Source: Paraspadella gotoi (taxonomy: Eukaryota > Chaetognatha). Taken from it: 64,000 nucleotides of DNA. The notes beneath the pieces are model-generated. The model ran no database searches and was not told the origin of the DNA. It worked only from the letters and a program-made list of their open reading frames with translations. This document shows, in pieces, positions 1 through 14,529 of the stretch (its first letter is position 1; each line of letters begins with the position of its first letter). Made by a program: the position numbers and the translations under genes. The stretch is from NCBI GenBank assembly GCA_051294375.1, contig CM119268.1, positions 10,299,607 through 10,363,606 on the forward strand, written 5' to 3'.

Positions 1-1768
1 CCCCCCGTGAGGCTCAATATCCATTCTTTCTCTTACTCTCTTTTTTATATATATCCTTCCATATCTTTGCTTTTTCTTTCCATCTTTCCAATTCGTCTGT
101 TTGATGCGGGAGGCAAAGTTTTTTTATTAACAATCAAATTTTAAAAATCAAAACCCAAAAAATTTATTTAGTAAATGTGCAGACTTTATTGTTTGATTTA
201 TTTTAACAATTATATTCTTTTTCTCTTCTTCTCTTCTCTTTCTCTCTCTCTTTCTCTGTTGAAAGAGCAATCTTTAAAAAATTGAGAAAAATCTATTTGC
301 TTCATCTCTCTCTCACCCGGGATTCCTCAAATTTTTTTCTGTCCGTCAATATTTTCACCATATTTTATAAGTCGATTTTAGGAGGGAAAACGAGAATACT
401 TTTCAGTCCTGTTTTTAGATTCAATCAGAAAAACGGGTCTGCTTTGTTTTTGGATCCAGTTTTTTAGTTTTTTTTTCGGTGATACTCTCCTTAAAGTTTT
501 TATTCAATACAAAAAACATATATTATGAATTCCCATGTCAGAACGGGAGGATGTTGGATGCCATTCTCCACTAGCGAAAGAATAAGTCGCAATCGGTCAT
601 AAATGTTTCTCACAGGAAATGGGTATATCGCTGGATTTAACCTCATCTACCAAGGTCATCAACGAATTCATCAGATTCGTTGAAGATAAATAAAAATATT
701 TGGTGGAAAGACTCAAAGTTTTCAAATACTAATTTTTGATAAATGTCTATGAATGAGCTTATTATAAATATAATAAGTGTAAACTGGAGTTTAGCCAACA
801 ATTGCCAGCCCACAACTTTCATAGTTTTAATTTTGCTTCCCAAATCAGTTCTGTCCCACATACCAAACTCTTATATGTGGGAAAACAAAACTAAAAACTC
901 GACAAAACCAATCGCTATATTTGAAAAGGAAGACCTATCATTAAATTTGCAAAAAACAATGAATGGAAAATATCTTGTTTGATTTTCATTTCATTCAACT
1001 GCAAATGAGAAACCAAAAAACCCGTGTTACATCGTTCTCTCTCTCTCTCACTATGACATAGATTTCACTAGGAGTCCCAGTAAAATTGATTTTGTATCAG
1101 GCATAAACTCTCTTTCATTCTATATTTTTTAAAAACATCTGGTGAATGATAGGACATATTAAGGAATAATTTATAACAGGGTCTTTACAAGTTAATTACA
1201 ATTAAAATAAAAATTGATACATAGTTTTGATGACGATATTGAACCTTATCACCCATCATCAACTTGGGTTTTTTAATTATAAGCATAATCTTGTCTCTTT
1301 CCAGGACTATAGCGCAAAATTACAACAAAAGCTGGAGCCTTTTTTGGTATCAAGGAGCCAGTGCACTATTTTTTTACTCTTTAAATCTTTCTCACTCTCT
1401 TCCACAATTTACTTATCTCTTTTTCATGTCTTTGTTAAGTTATTTTAATGCTTGATTGTGAATCAAAAAAAAAAACTTTACAATCTATGAAATAATAATA
1501 ATTTTTTAAATTATTTAATTGAAAGACATTTATTTGGCAATTATAACATTTGGGATAGAAAGGAACATAAAGAGATGAAAGAAAAAAAAATCCCAATTAA
1601 AATTATGTATTCTTAATCTCATTTTGCATATTATAATTTTTGCATATAGTGAAAAATGCCTAATGTGCTGTAATAGTTATAAAAAGTTAGTTTCATATTT
1701 TATTCTAGTCCATTGACTGTAACCAAATAACCGAGAGGTGAAAACCTTAATCCTTACTCGATTCACCT

Positions 1769-1873
1769 TAATGCTCAATCTGGGGAATTGTTCTCTCCTT
1801 CTTGATAAATGCTTTTCTGGAGAACTTTTGTATCTTTTGATAAATGCTCAATTTGGGGAAAAATTATCTCCTA
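1769..1873. repeat. Degenerate ~36 bp repeat, first cluster
   Basis: About three diverged copies of a unit containing TGATAAATGCTCAATCTGGG followed by GAAAAGTTGTCTCC. The same unit recurs at 3344-3815. Copies differ by substitutions and small indels, so this is an old array. Confidence 0.6.
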
Positions 1874-3343
1874 CCCTGTGAGCCAAATGCCAAATGAAAC
1901 GAAAGGAAACCACTTGCCATACTTTACTTTAGTTGAGATAGACTTACTCATTTAAAATGATAAAATAACTACTTGACAATTTGTATGTATTAAATTATTT
2001 TAATTCAATTATCATTAACAACTTCAAATCTGTTTTCTCACAAAAGATGGTAAAATCGCCAAATTGTCAGCGAATCGATTCTGTTAAAAATCGAGTGCAA
2101 TGACAATTTGTATTAAATTTTAAGGCAGTGTTACATATATATTGCTGTTTTTGGCCCCACTATTAAAGTCCATAAACCTTTGGTTCCTGTGAGAATGATG
2201 GCTCCAGCCTTTATTCAAATTAATTCTTAGCTGGCGACTAAGCAATTTCAAGACAAGGCGGGCCAAAATGAACACTTTTTATAACTACAAGTTCTCTCAA
2301 AATTTTTTTTACGCTTCTATTACTTTAAATCGATTTTTCAATGTATCTTTTGATTAGTTCATTGGGTTGTTGCAATTGAAGCTTTTAAATATTATTAATA
2401 TATTAACAATAACCAAAATTTTTATAAAATTTTATTTCTAAGAATGGATTCCTATAGAGCTTGAAAGTTAAATGAAGGTGACTACATTTTTTAAATTTTG
2501 AATAAATTGGTTAAAAATATAAAAAAACCTTAAAAAATCACATCATCTCATCATTAGCTGAATTTTTTTTAAATTTTTATATAAAACAAAAACATTTTAA
2601 AATTTTTATTAATTAACCTTTATCTAACTTTTAAAGCTCTAATCAGAATCTATTAAAAAAAAGAAAAATCAAAAATATTTTAAACTTTATATAGTAATAA
2701 AATAATCTTTAATTTTTAAAAATTATTTCATTTTCCTATTTTCTACAGTCACTTAACAATTATTTATTTGAGAGAACTTTTAGTTTTTAACCTGTTCCGG
2801 CCTACTATCACTTGCCTATAATTGGTGCCTATATTAAAAACTAAAGAAGAGTGCTTATGCAGGACAATTAAAAAATTGGTAGTTTAAGCTCGAGAGAGTG
2901 ACCAGTGAATCACAGCATCCGCCTGCATAAAAGTTTTTTACCTTATTTTTCAAGAAAAATCAGTTCGAGAAGATGGGATATTCCTTAGCTATCCTCAGGT
3001 TCCCAACCTGCTAAATCTTTATTATTTTTTTGGTTTTTTGTGATTTTGAACTAGAAAGGTTTGTAAGCAGAAACCAAAGTTGTTATGAGGCATTCAATTT
3101 TGTAATGGTGAAACATTAGAGCTGCATTTGGATAAAGTTTTTGCTCCCAAGAAGAATAATTTTTTGAGTTTTTTGTACTGGTTTTGTTCGCATTTTGAGA
3201 AGTCTTCAAGTGTTTTAGCAATGTTTTAACTTTTTAAAAATTATTTTTCTTTAATTGGTGTTATAAATTCTTATTGGAGTCGTTTATGTGTAATTATTTT
3301 TTTTGTATCATCGGATTTGCTTCTCTCATCCCAAAGGGTGTAA

Positions 3344-3815
3344 TTGATAAATGCTACATCTGGGGAAAGTTGTCTCCTTTCTTAGATAAAGTGCTCAAAT
3401 CGGGAAACAGTTGTCTCCTTGTTAAAAAATTTCAATCTGGAGAAAAGTACTTATTTTTGATAAATGCTTAAATTGGCGGAAACAATTGTTTCCTTTTGAT
3501 AAATGCACATCCTGGGAAAAAGTTGTTTCCTTCTTGATAATGCTACATCTGCTGAATCTGGGGAAAAGTTGTCTCCTTGATTAATGCTACATCTGGGGAA
3601 AAGGCATGCATCCCCTTCCATGAAGCGTAAGCTACAATTTAGCAGAGAGGTGTATTCACTTCTGATAAATATATACATTACAGGGTGGAAAAGTTAGGTG
3701 CGCTTGCTTGCATCAAATTTCTCCAAAATAGTAGCGAAAAAGTTGTATACCTTTTTTCGATGTTACTACAAATGGTGACGGTAAAGTTATCTATCTTTAG
3801 ATAAATGCTTCTCAT
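3344..3815. repeat. Degenerate ~36 bp repeat, second cluster
   Basis: Roughly eight imperfect copies of the unit seen near 1.8 kb, built on GATAAATGCTACATCTGGGG and AAAGTTGTCTCCTT. Copies are clear up to about 3620 and then fade, with a last recognisable GATAAATGCTTCTC near 3800. No coding frame is conserved between units. Confidence 0.65.
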
Positions 3816-4880
3816 ATAAGGGCCGTAGTTGAATAAAGGTGTCAGAATCAAAATTTGAATATGTCTTGCATGACATCTGTACAAAACTCGCTATATTTTT
3901 TGTTTTATCTAATTTTTATACCCTATTAAACACTAGTACTAATAGCATTGTTAAAATTAAATCATTTTTTTAGTTTGAACATTGATCTTAAAGCTCTGAA
4001 CAAAATATAGTCTTATGAAATTAGCTTATTAAGTTATAAGTTACTTCAGCTATTACATAAATGGTTAATTTTAATAACATGTTTTTAGATTTTGACTGAA
4101 AAACTAATACAAAGATTATCATTTCTTCTATAATTATCGTGAGATTTAAATGTCTTTAGAAGATTCTCCCAATGAAACATATAATAAATTTCACGACCGA
4201 TAGTTTAACACTCTCACTCGTTATATATTAATTTTTCGGAATGAAATAATCTTATAATATCGTTAGTTACTCTGTGTACTAATGTATTCGTAGATGATTA
4301 TTAGAGCTTCATGATAATTCATTTCTTTGATTTACACCGATTTCCGGTATAGTTAGATAACATCTGATACATCATAAATATGGGCGTAGCAAAATTGATA
4401 AACTAACATTTTTTTATTTATCAATGTTCTTGACCTTACTATTCAATTTTGATCTCTACTTGATTTTATATTTTGTGCTAAGCTTGTAGATGGCGAAGTG
4501 TTAATATGGGATGTTTTTTTAAGGTTTTCACAAATTTTGACGCCACTTATAATTAAAATATAGAAAAAAATATATACTTTGTACAGCCAACTTTTTAAAA
4601 GCACAACTGATTCTTCTTTATAAATATTCAAATTTTATAAATTTTTTTTAGAATGTTCTTATCTATAAATAAACATTAAAAAAATTAATTATTATTGCTT
4701 CGAGCCATTTTAGAAAATCTTTATCCATGACAAATTTTCCTCAGAAATGTATGAAGTTTCACTTGGAAAAGTTCTCAATCAACTTCTGACCGACCTCATT
4801 GATGTAGATTTGCCCTAAAAAAAAACTAAAAAACCCAGGTTTCCTTTCCTACAGAGCTCCCAACTGATCAATGAGTTTCC

Positions 4881-5950
4881 GAAGGGATGTGTGACAGTTG
4901 TGACGCCCATTCCATGAACAAAGTATTTTTGTGCTTAATCCCCATATTTAACGCCCGCACTAAAAAAGCCCCAGCTTCCCCATGATTTTTTAAGATTCTC
5001 AATCCGTGTCACACCGTGTCACACATCCCTTAGAGCATCTTGTTGACACGGTGTGACACGAATTTAGTATCTAAAACAGTATTTTTGTGGCTTAATCCCC
5101 ATATTTAACCCCGCACTAAAAAGCAGCCCAGCCTTCCCCATATTTTTAGATTCTCAATCCGTGTCACACCGTGTCACACATCCCTTAGAGCATCGTGACA
5201 CGGTGTGACACGAATTTAGTATCTAAAAACAGTATTTTTGTGCTAATCCCATATTTAACCCCGCACTAAAAAAGCCCCAGACCTTCCAAATATTTTAGAT
5301 TCTCATCCGTGTCACACCGTGTCACCACATCCCTTAGAGGCATCTGTGACACGGTGTGAACGAATTTAGTATCTAAAAAACAGTATTTTTGTTGCTTAAT
5401 CCCCATATTTAACCCCGCATAAAAAGCCCCCAGCCTCCCCATATTTTAGATTCTCAATCCGTGTCACAGTCCCGTGTCACACATCCTTAGAGCATCGTGA
5501 CACGGTGTGATCACGAATTTAGTATCTAAAAACAGTATTTTTGTGCTTTAATCCCCATATTTAACCCCCGCTACTAAAAAGCCCCGCGCTTCCCCATATT
5601 TTTAAGATTCTCATCCGTGTCACACCGTTCACACATCTTAGAGCTCTGTGACACGGTGGTGACACGAATTTAGTATCTAAAAACAGTATTTTTTGTGCTT
5701 AATCCCATATTTAACCCCGCACTAAAAAGCCCCAGCCTTCCCATACTTTTTTAGATTTCAATCCGTGTCACATGTTCCGTGTCACAGTCACCACCTTAGA
5801 GCATCTGTGACACGGTTGTGCACGAATTTAGTATCTAAAAACAGTTATTTTATGTGCTTATCCCCATATTTAACCCCCGCACTAAAAGCCCAGCCTTCCC
5901 ATATTTTTAGATTCTCAATCGCGTGTCACACGCCGTGTCACACATCCCTT
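4881..5950. repeat. ~150 bp tandem satellite with palindromic core
   Basis: Seven or so head-to-tail units. GAATTTAGTATCTAAAAACA recurs at about 5061, 5212, 5362, 5515, 5666 and 5824, a period of 150-158. Each unit carries GTGTCACACCGTGTCACA facing TGACACGGTGTGACAC, an inverted repeat separated by about 17 bases, then a conserved AATCCCCATATTTAACCCCG stretch. Units differ mainly by single-base insertions and deletions, as expected from imperfectly polished long reads. A partial unit without the palindrome lies at 6208-6275. Confidence 0.9.
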
Positions 5951-6179
5951 GTTATCTGAAAACTAAAGTACATATCGAAAATAATATAAAAATTATGAAA
6001 ATTATCATTAGTGGATTGTTTATACACTTCTTCAAAGGTGCTTCGTCATCAATCACAGCTTTTATCTTTTTGGTGCAAAAAGCAAGGAGGGCGACTATGT
6101 CAATTAGGGTCGAGAGTTTCGCTTCTCTCAAAGTCTCTTTTTTTTTTTCGTAATAATAAATAAGAAATTTTTTTACAGC

Positions 6180-6275
6180 TTGTGGCGGCCAATGGCGCCA
6201 CAAAATATTTTTGATTGCTAATCCCCATATTTAACCCCCGCCTAAAAAGCCCCAGCTTCCCATATTTAACCGACT
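6180..6275. repeat. Satellite remnant next to a short hairpin
   Basis: TTGTGGCG and CGCCACAA form an 8-bp hairpin with an 8-base loop at about 6180-6203. It is followed by a partial copy of the 150-bp satellite unit (AATCCCCATATTTAACCCCC and the flanking AAAAAGCCCCAGC). Confidence 0.6.
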
Positions 6276-6419
6276 CCAAAAAAATCACTATTTTTTTCTT
6301 AAAAAACATGAAATGAAAGTGATCGAACACTGAAACCTTGATATCTTGGCATTGGGAAAATAAGAAGAATTTTTCTTCCTTTTCGTCAGAATGTAACAAC
6401 GTAAAATAAATTGGAGGGG

Positions 6420-6562
6420 AAGAAAGAAGAAAGAAAAGAAAGAAGAAAGAAAGAAAAAAAGAAAGAAAGAAAGAAGAAAGAAAGAAAGAGNNNNNNNNNN
6501 NNNNNNNNNNNNNNNAAAGAAAGAAAGAAAGAAAGAAAGAAATAAAGAAAGAAAAGAAAAGA
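6420..6562. repeat. GAAA-rich simple repeat with assembly gap
   Basis: A purine tract of GAAA and GAAAG units interrupted by 25 N at 6491-6515. The gap marks unresolved repeat length. The Phe-, Leu- and Ser-rich antisense frames crossing it are products of the repeat and not genes. Confidence 0.95.
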
Positions 6563-6754
6563 ATTTTGTCCGATGACGAAGTTAGTCGTGATCGGCAAGC
6601 GGATCGATAGAAAAGGCGAAAGCGAATATGACGAGTCAAGCCGATACGTGAGAAGAGATGCGGGCGGAGATACATGCGAAAGAAGATGCGCGCAAAAAGG
6701 GGGGAAGGGGAAATATGGGGGGCGCTTTTAGCTTTTAACGCCCCATTTCTGTTT

Positions 6755-6910
6755 CTAGTCTCTGAATTTTAACCTTAATGCTTCCCAACGCTTAATCCAA
6801 TCTTTAATTTTAAATATTTAACCTTAAACCCTAATCTTTAACCAGAACTTTAATCTAATCTTAAACCCTAATCTCTAACCTAATCCTCATACATATTACC
6901 TAACTTATAA
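6755..6910. repeat. Degenerate telomere-like CCTAA repeats
   Basis: Loose repeats of AACCCTAATCTTTAACC type, including TTAAACCCTAATC twice. Resembles decayed interstitial (CCCTAA)n sequence. A similar short run (CCCTAACCCTAAACCC-like) sits in the first intron of the ankyrin-death-domain gene near 58,440-58,470. Confidence 0.4.
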
Positions 6911-7245
6911 CATAATTTTTAAACTTAAAAACAAACTTAATTCTGAGTTTAAGCTGAAACGGAGCACTTTCGGAAAAGAAGGCCCATATGGGAGGGTACG
7001 ATCAGAGTTGCAGAACGGAAATTTATTTTTTTTCTTAACGAAGAAGAAGAAAAATCGAAGAAAAAAGTGGAAAAAAAGAAAAAAGGGAAAAAAAATGGCG
7101 GAAAAGTTTTTCCAAATTCTCGATTTAACAATGGGTAAGTTAATCCGCGTTTTGCTTTTCACTATCGTTCGTTCAAATCAGAGCGTTCGGTTATTTGTTT
7201 ATTGATTTTTTTTTCCTTTAAACTCTCAATTAGAATCCAACTGAG

Positions 7246-10580
<3,335 letters not shown>

Positions 10581-10586
10581 GGGAAT

Positions 10587-10592
10587 CTCTCT

Positions 10593-10642
<50 letters not shown>

Positions 10643-10645
10643 TTC
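10587..10645. repeat. (TC)n microsatellite
   Basis: Interrupted CT dinucleotide tract merging into a longer pyrimidine-rich stretch that ends CGCTCCAG at 10698, so it would serve as the pyrimidine tract of a splice acceptor if the adjoining open frame is an exon. Confidence 0.9.
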
Positions 10646-10698
10646 TCTTCTCTTTCCTCTCTCTTCTCTCTCCTTCTCTTCCGCGCAAACCGCTCCAG

Positions 10699-10958
10699 AA
10701 ATATTTGATGACGATGAGGAAGACGAGGACAACCATCCATCAGGATCACCTCGTGTCAGCGTCCCTCTGAATTACTTACCCATTTATCTCCATAGTCTCT
10801 CCACCTCCGAACACGCCCACCTCAGAAATCCTCATCGCCCAACCCGTCCTCCCGCGATCGCTCCGAGCCCTGACCTTCCCTTCCCCTCTCTTCCCAACAA
10901 GTTCGTCAGTAGGGCCTCTCATAATGAAAAATTCAGTATCGCCATTAAGTTGATCTGA
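10699..10958 (+). CDS. Possible orphan coding exon
   Basis: After an acceptor-like site (pyrimidine tract plus CTCCAG), one frame stays open for about 86 codons to a TGA at 10956. It starts EIFDDDEEDED and then becomes rich in Pro, Ser, His and Leu (PHRPTRPPAIAPSPDLPF). The composition looks protein-like and GC content is higher than around it. An ATG-led stretch at 7958-8078 ends in the matching phase, but its other frame looks equally coding, so the join is a guess. No family recognised. It may be untranslated or chance. Confidence 0.25.
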
Positions 10959-11592
10959 AAAGATGTTGTAGTTGTTGGAATCGTTTTGAGAGAAGCAAAT
11001 TCCATCCTCCCAACAAGGTTATCCCGTTTCTACTGTGTATTCTGAAAAAAACATTTGCTTGAATTAGTTTTTTTCTTTTTTTTATGAGCACAAAAACAAT
11101 GCATAACCGACGAAAGAAAAGAAAAAAAGAGTTTGAAAACTACTCAAATGGCTGGAAAACATTTTTCCCCTATTTAGAACGGAAAATGGAATTTTGCATC
11201 AAAAAGAAACAAAAACAAAAAAATTAACAAAAAGAAAGTCAAAGAGAAGTCGCAACTTCGTTGGCGTTATGGCGACAAGTCAGACATCCAAGAAAATTCA
11301 TTGCTAACTGTTCCGCTTTTAAAGAGAGACAACGACTCCGAGTTTCTGACGAATCGATCTCCGAAAATGCCTCTCTTTTCCTCCGTTAACCGTAAATATT
11401 GCGTTCGATGCTCTTTTGTTTTCTTTATGACAATGTAATATGTATGATCCACCAAAATTCCAATAAATTTTTCGACGCCGTTAGTATGATTCCACCATGG
11501 CATCTCCATCTTTTCGAAACAATGAGATAAATTCGCTCCATCTTAGATTAAAATGGATCGTGAGTTTACGGCTTGGAGAACAAGGATCGAGT

Positions 11593-11611
11593 TGTTAAGC
11601 TAAGCAATATC

Positions 11612-11700
<89 letters not shown>

Positions 11701-12132
11701 CCCCTCTGTCTCTCTCTTTCCTCGCACTTTTCCATTCGTTTTGGAGACCAATCATAAGTCACCCGGTGGTCGTCGCTTTCGGCGTCGTCGTTACCATGGA
11801 AGCACGCGACCCGATGACGTCATAGCAACGCCTTGGGAGTCACGTGACAGAAAGCGGCAAATGGCGCGTGACTGGTCACGTGAGAATGCGTGTAACCGGG
11901 CGTGTGCGAGAACACTTCACTGGGCACCTGCGAGCGTACTCGACTGGACACTTGAGAAGTAAGGCGTTTGGACATATGATAGAGAGCCCGCAATCGGTCA
12001 ATGGTCACGTGTGATTGGGTGCCCTACCGAAAACTAAGAATAAATATTAAACAATGTTATTGAAAAATGTGACCAAGTGAGCGTCTGAGGGTGTGAGACC
12101 CATGTGGCTGGGCTGTATCTTCAAACGCAACA
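11593..12132 (+). mobile_element. Possible solo LTR of a copia-like retroelement
   Basis: The segment begins TGTTAAGC and ends CAAACGCAACA, fitting 5'-TGTT...AACA-3' LTR ends. It is followed at once by TGGTATCAGACAGG, which resembles the initiator-Met tRNA primer-binding site TGGTATCAGAGC. No gag, pol or second LTR follows. The inner part holds a (TC)n tract (11,611-11,697), a full CRE (TGACGTCA, 11,815-11,822) and three CACGTG E-boxes (11,841; 11,877; 12,006), so it looks promoter-like whatever its origin. Confidence 0.35.
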
Positions 12133-14435
12133 TGGTATCAGACAGGTGACCCTGTCTCAAAGGAAGCCCCCGTTCAACTTTTAACTAACTTGTAATTTAT
12201 AATTTTTCCAAAGAGAAGATTAGGAAAGAGTTTCTTGATGGAAACCTTTGTTTTGCTTTGAGACAGATATAAACGTTTCGAAAAAAGAAACTTTCCTCAC
12301 AAAATTCTTTCGGATATATTCTGTCTTTTTCTCAAATATTGATATTGAGATACTTTTACAACATAGAAAAAGAAAAAGCGATTAAAAGAATTATTTACAA
12401 CTGAATTATTTTTGACAGCGGATAAGTCAATTTCCAGATAGTTCATGTTAATGGTTAAGTTCACCTCGGATTACACTGTAATTTACAGTGGATAAATAAA
12501 AATTAGTTACTAATTGGGCAAAAAATAAATTGAATATAAAGAAAATAAATAGATTAATGAGAGAATGAATCAAAGGATTAATAAATAAGTAATTTTTTCA
12601 TATTAGGCCATATCAATGGAGAAAAAAAAATCTTTTCCGACTTTTAATTTTCGATGCGTTTTGTTTTCCATTTTGTGTTTATTTTTTCTGTGTTCCCACT
12701 TCAATGCCGATTTTTAATGCCATTTAGCATATTTCTGTCACCCATCCATAAATCGTGTGTGCAAAACTGAAAGATAATTTACAACAACATTTTTTAATAA
12801 ATTAGCACTAGCCTTTTCCCGCTCTGAATATATAATATACATAATATCATACTACATTCCATGATAACGGAAAGAGTACTAAGAAGAAATTTGACGGTTT
12901 GAAGATTTTTGCGGAGCTCACAATGGAATATAACAAAATTATTTTTATTGGAAAAGCAAATTTAATGTAGATTTTTTTGGCGGAGTTCGTCACGTTTCTT
13001 TCTTCTGTTTAATGAGGTGTTTTTATTAATGGCAACTTAATGATACAGATGCATAGAAATATACACAATAACAACAAACTCATATTATTTTTATTACTAT
13101 CATTATTATTACTATTATTATTATTTAGCAACAATATATTATAACATGTATTCACTTATCAGCCTCTGTTGAATTAATCTAGATTTCTTTAAATTGAATT
13201 GATAAGACTTTTTATGCACGATTAAATGAAAAATAAAATTTATGAACTAAATTTGATTTAAGAAAAAAGTTTTTTGACGAATGATACCTGCGTTTATTAT
13301 TTAAAGTTTAAGAAGAAATTATTATTATCATGATTATTATTTACTAATTGACAAGCGACTCCAAGTTAAAGTTAAAATGCGCAGAAGACAAAAAATATTT
13401 TCAAAGTTAAAAATTGTAGAAAAAAAAACAAAAAAAGGGAAAAACGTCCGAGCAAACGTGGGCCGCGGAAATGGGCTACGCACAGCCAGGACGAAAAGAG
13501 GAAGAGCAAGGAGGGGGAAGAGAAGGAAGAAGAGGATGGGCGAAACTGGTAGGAAAGAATAAAAATGAACGGAGGAAATCAGGGATGGTAAAAATAGGTG
13601 AAAATAACATGATAGATGATAGGTAATATCGTTTTTTTAAAAAAATCAGAGTAATTCGCAATCTCTAATATTGCACAGTGCAATATTAGAGCTTTGTTAA
13701 AAAAAAGACCGACCCTGATATTATTTTATAGTGATAAAGTTCATCTTTTGTCGATTTTTCATCGTGTACATACGGTTTATGGATTGAACGTCAAAAAATA
13801 CAGCTTTGAAAAACCTAGGAAGCAGTAGGTGGATTATAATCAATTATTTTTAAGAGCTCTTAACGGGAGGAGTTTTAACAAAATACTTAAAAAGAACATT
13901 AATCTAAAAAAAAAACTATATTCAAAATATAGATAATAGCTATAAAATATAAGGTCTCATGCACCACAAGAAAAAATGATATTGTAAGTAAAGGTTCAAA
14001 ACTTGTAATGAAAGCTTTCGACTCAGGAATGAAAAAATCCGAAAATTAGGAAGGGAATATAATGAAGAAAGATGGAATGAAAAAGGGAAAAGAATGAGGA
14101 GGCGGAGAATGAGAAGATTGCGCTTCCCGCACTGGAATCCTCGACGTTGAAATCGAATGACAAGAAGACGAAGAGAAGAGGTGAGAGACTGGAAAGCGTG
14201 AGAGGCGCATCATGCAGAAAGAAAGGCCGAGGAAAACTAATCAACGTTCGACTAAGATTCGATGAGGATAAGTTTGAGGTAAATTAGTTTATTCATTTCA
14301 ATTATAATAATTTCAATGATACGGTCGAAACGAAAATTTATTTTCTTCTCGGCGCAAGAAAAGCAAGAAGGTTCTGACCAAAGTTTCCTCCTTTACCTTC
14401 GCGTATATATATATAAACACGTAATTTTAAAAATT
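12133..14435. other. AT-rich gene-poor stretch
   Basis: No supported gene. Two purine-rich open patches (about 13,440-13,560 and 14,080-14,190, the latter ending AGAAGAG before GTGAGAG) could be exons, but I could not join them. A perfect short palindrome is listed separately. Confidence 0.55.
13663..13691. repeat. Perfect 29-base palindrome
   Basis: Arms CTCTAATATTGCAC and GTGCAATATTAGAG are exact reverse complements around a single central A. Confidence 0.95.
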
Positions 14436-14476
14436 AATTATGCTTACTATGATTACTAAGCATAGTAAGCATAATT
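14436..14476. repeat. 16-bp inverted repeat downstream of GPA2-like gene
   Basis: Left arm AATTATGCTTACTATG (14,436-14,451), a 9-base loop, and an exact reverse-complement right arm (14,461-14,476). It lies just beyond the poly(A) signals of the minus-strand gene at 14,530, so it may fall at the transcript end. Confidence 0.9.
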
Positions 14477-14493
14477 ATTTTTTTCGCTTAGTC

Positions 14494-14511
14494 TTTATTT
14501 TTTTTTTATTT
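14494..14511 (-). terminator. Poly(A) signals of the GPA2-like gene
   Basis: On the minus strand two AATAAA hexamers (plus-strand TTTATT at 14,494-14,499 and 14,505-14,510) lie about 20-35 bases after the TGA stop at 14,530-14,532. Confidence 0.6.
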
Positions 14512-14529
14512 AAAGTTTTTCATGAACTA

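Larger units (their letters stand above)
1..4880. other. AT-rich gene-poor region
   Basis: Apart from the degenerate minisatellite copies listed separately, I see no convincing gene. Open frames here are short, rich in Phe, Leu, Ile and Lys, and lack paired splice sites. One 56-base stretch on the minus strand (4759-4814) follows a T-rich AG and reads 18 codons to a TGA, but no upstream exon joins it convincingly. Confidence 0.7.

Noticed and set aside
4759-4814. Possible last exon on the minus strand
   Set aside because: Good acceptor and 18 open codons, but no upstream exon joins it and the satellite begins right beside it.
6100-6675. 191-aa antisense frame rich in Phe, Leu and Ser
   Set aside because: It crosses the 25-N gap and is generated by the GAAA repeat.
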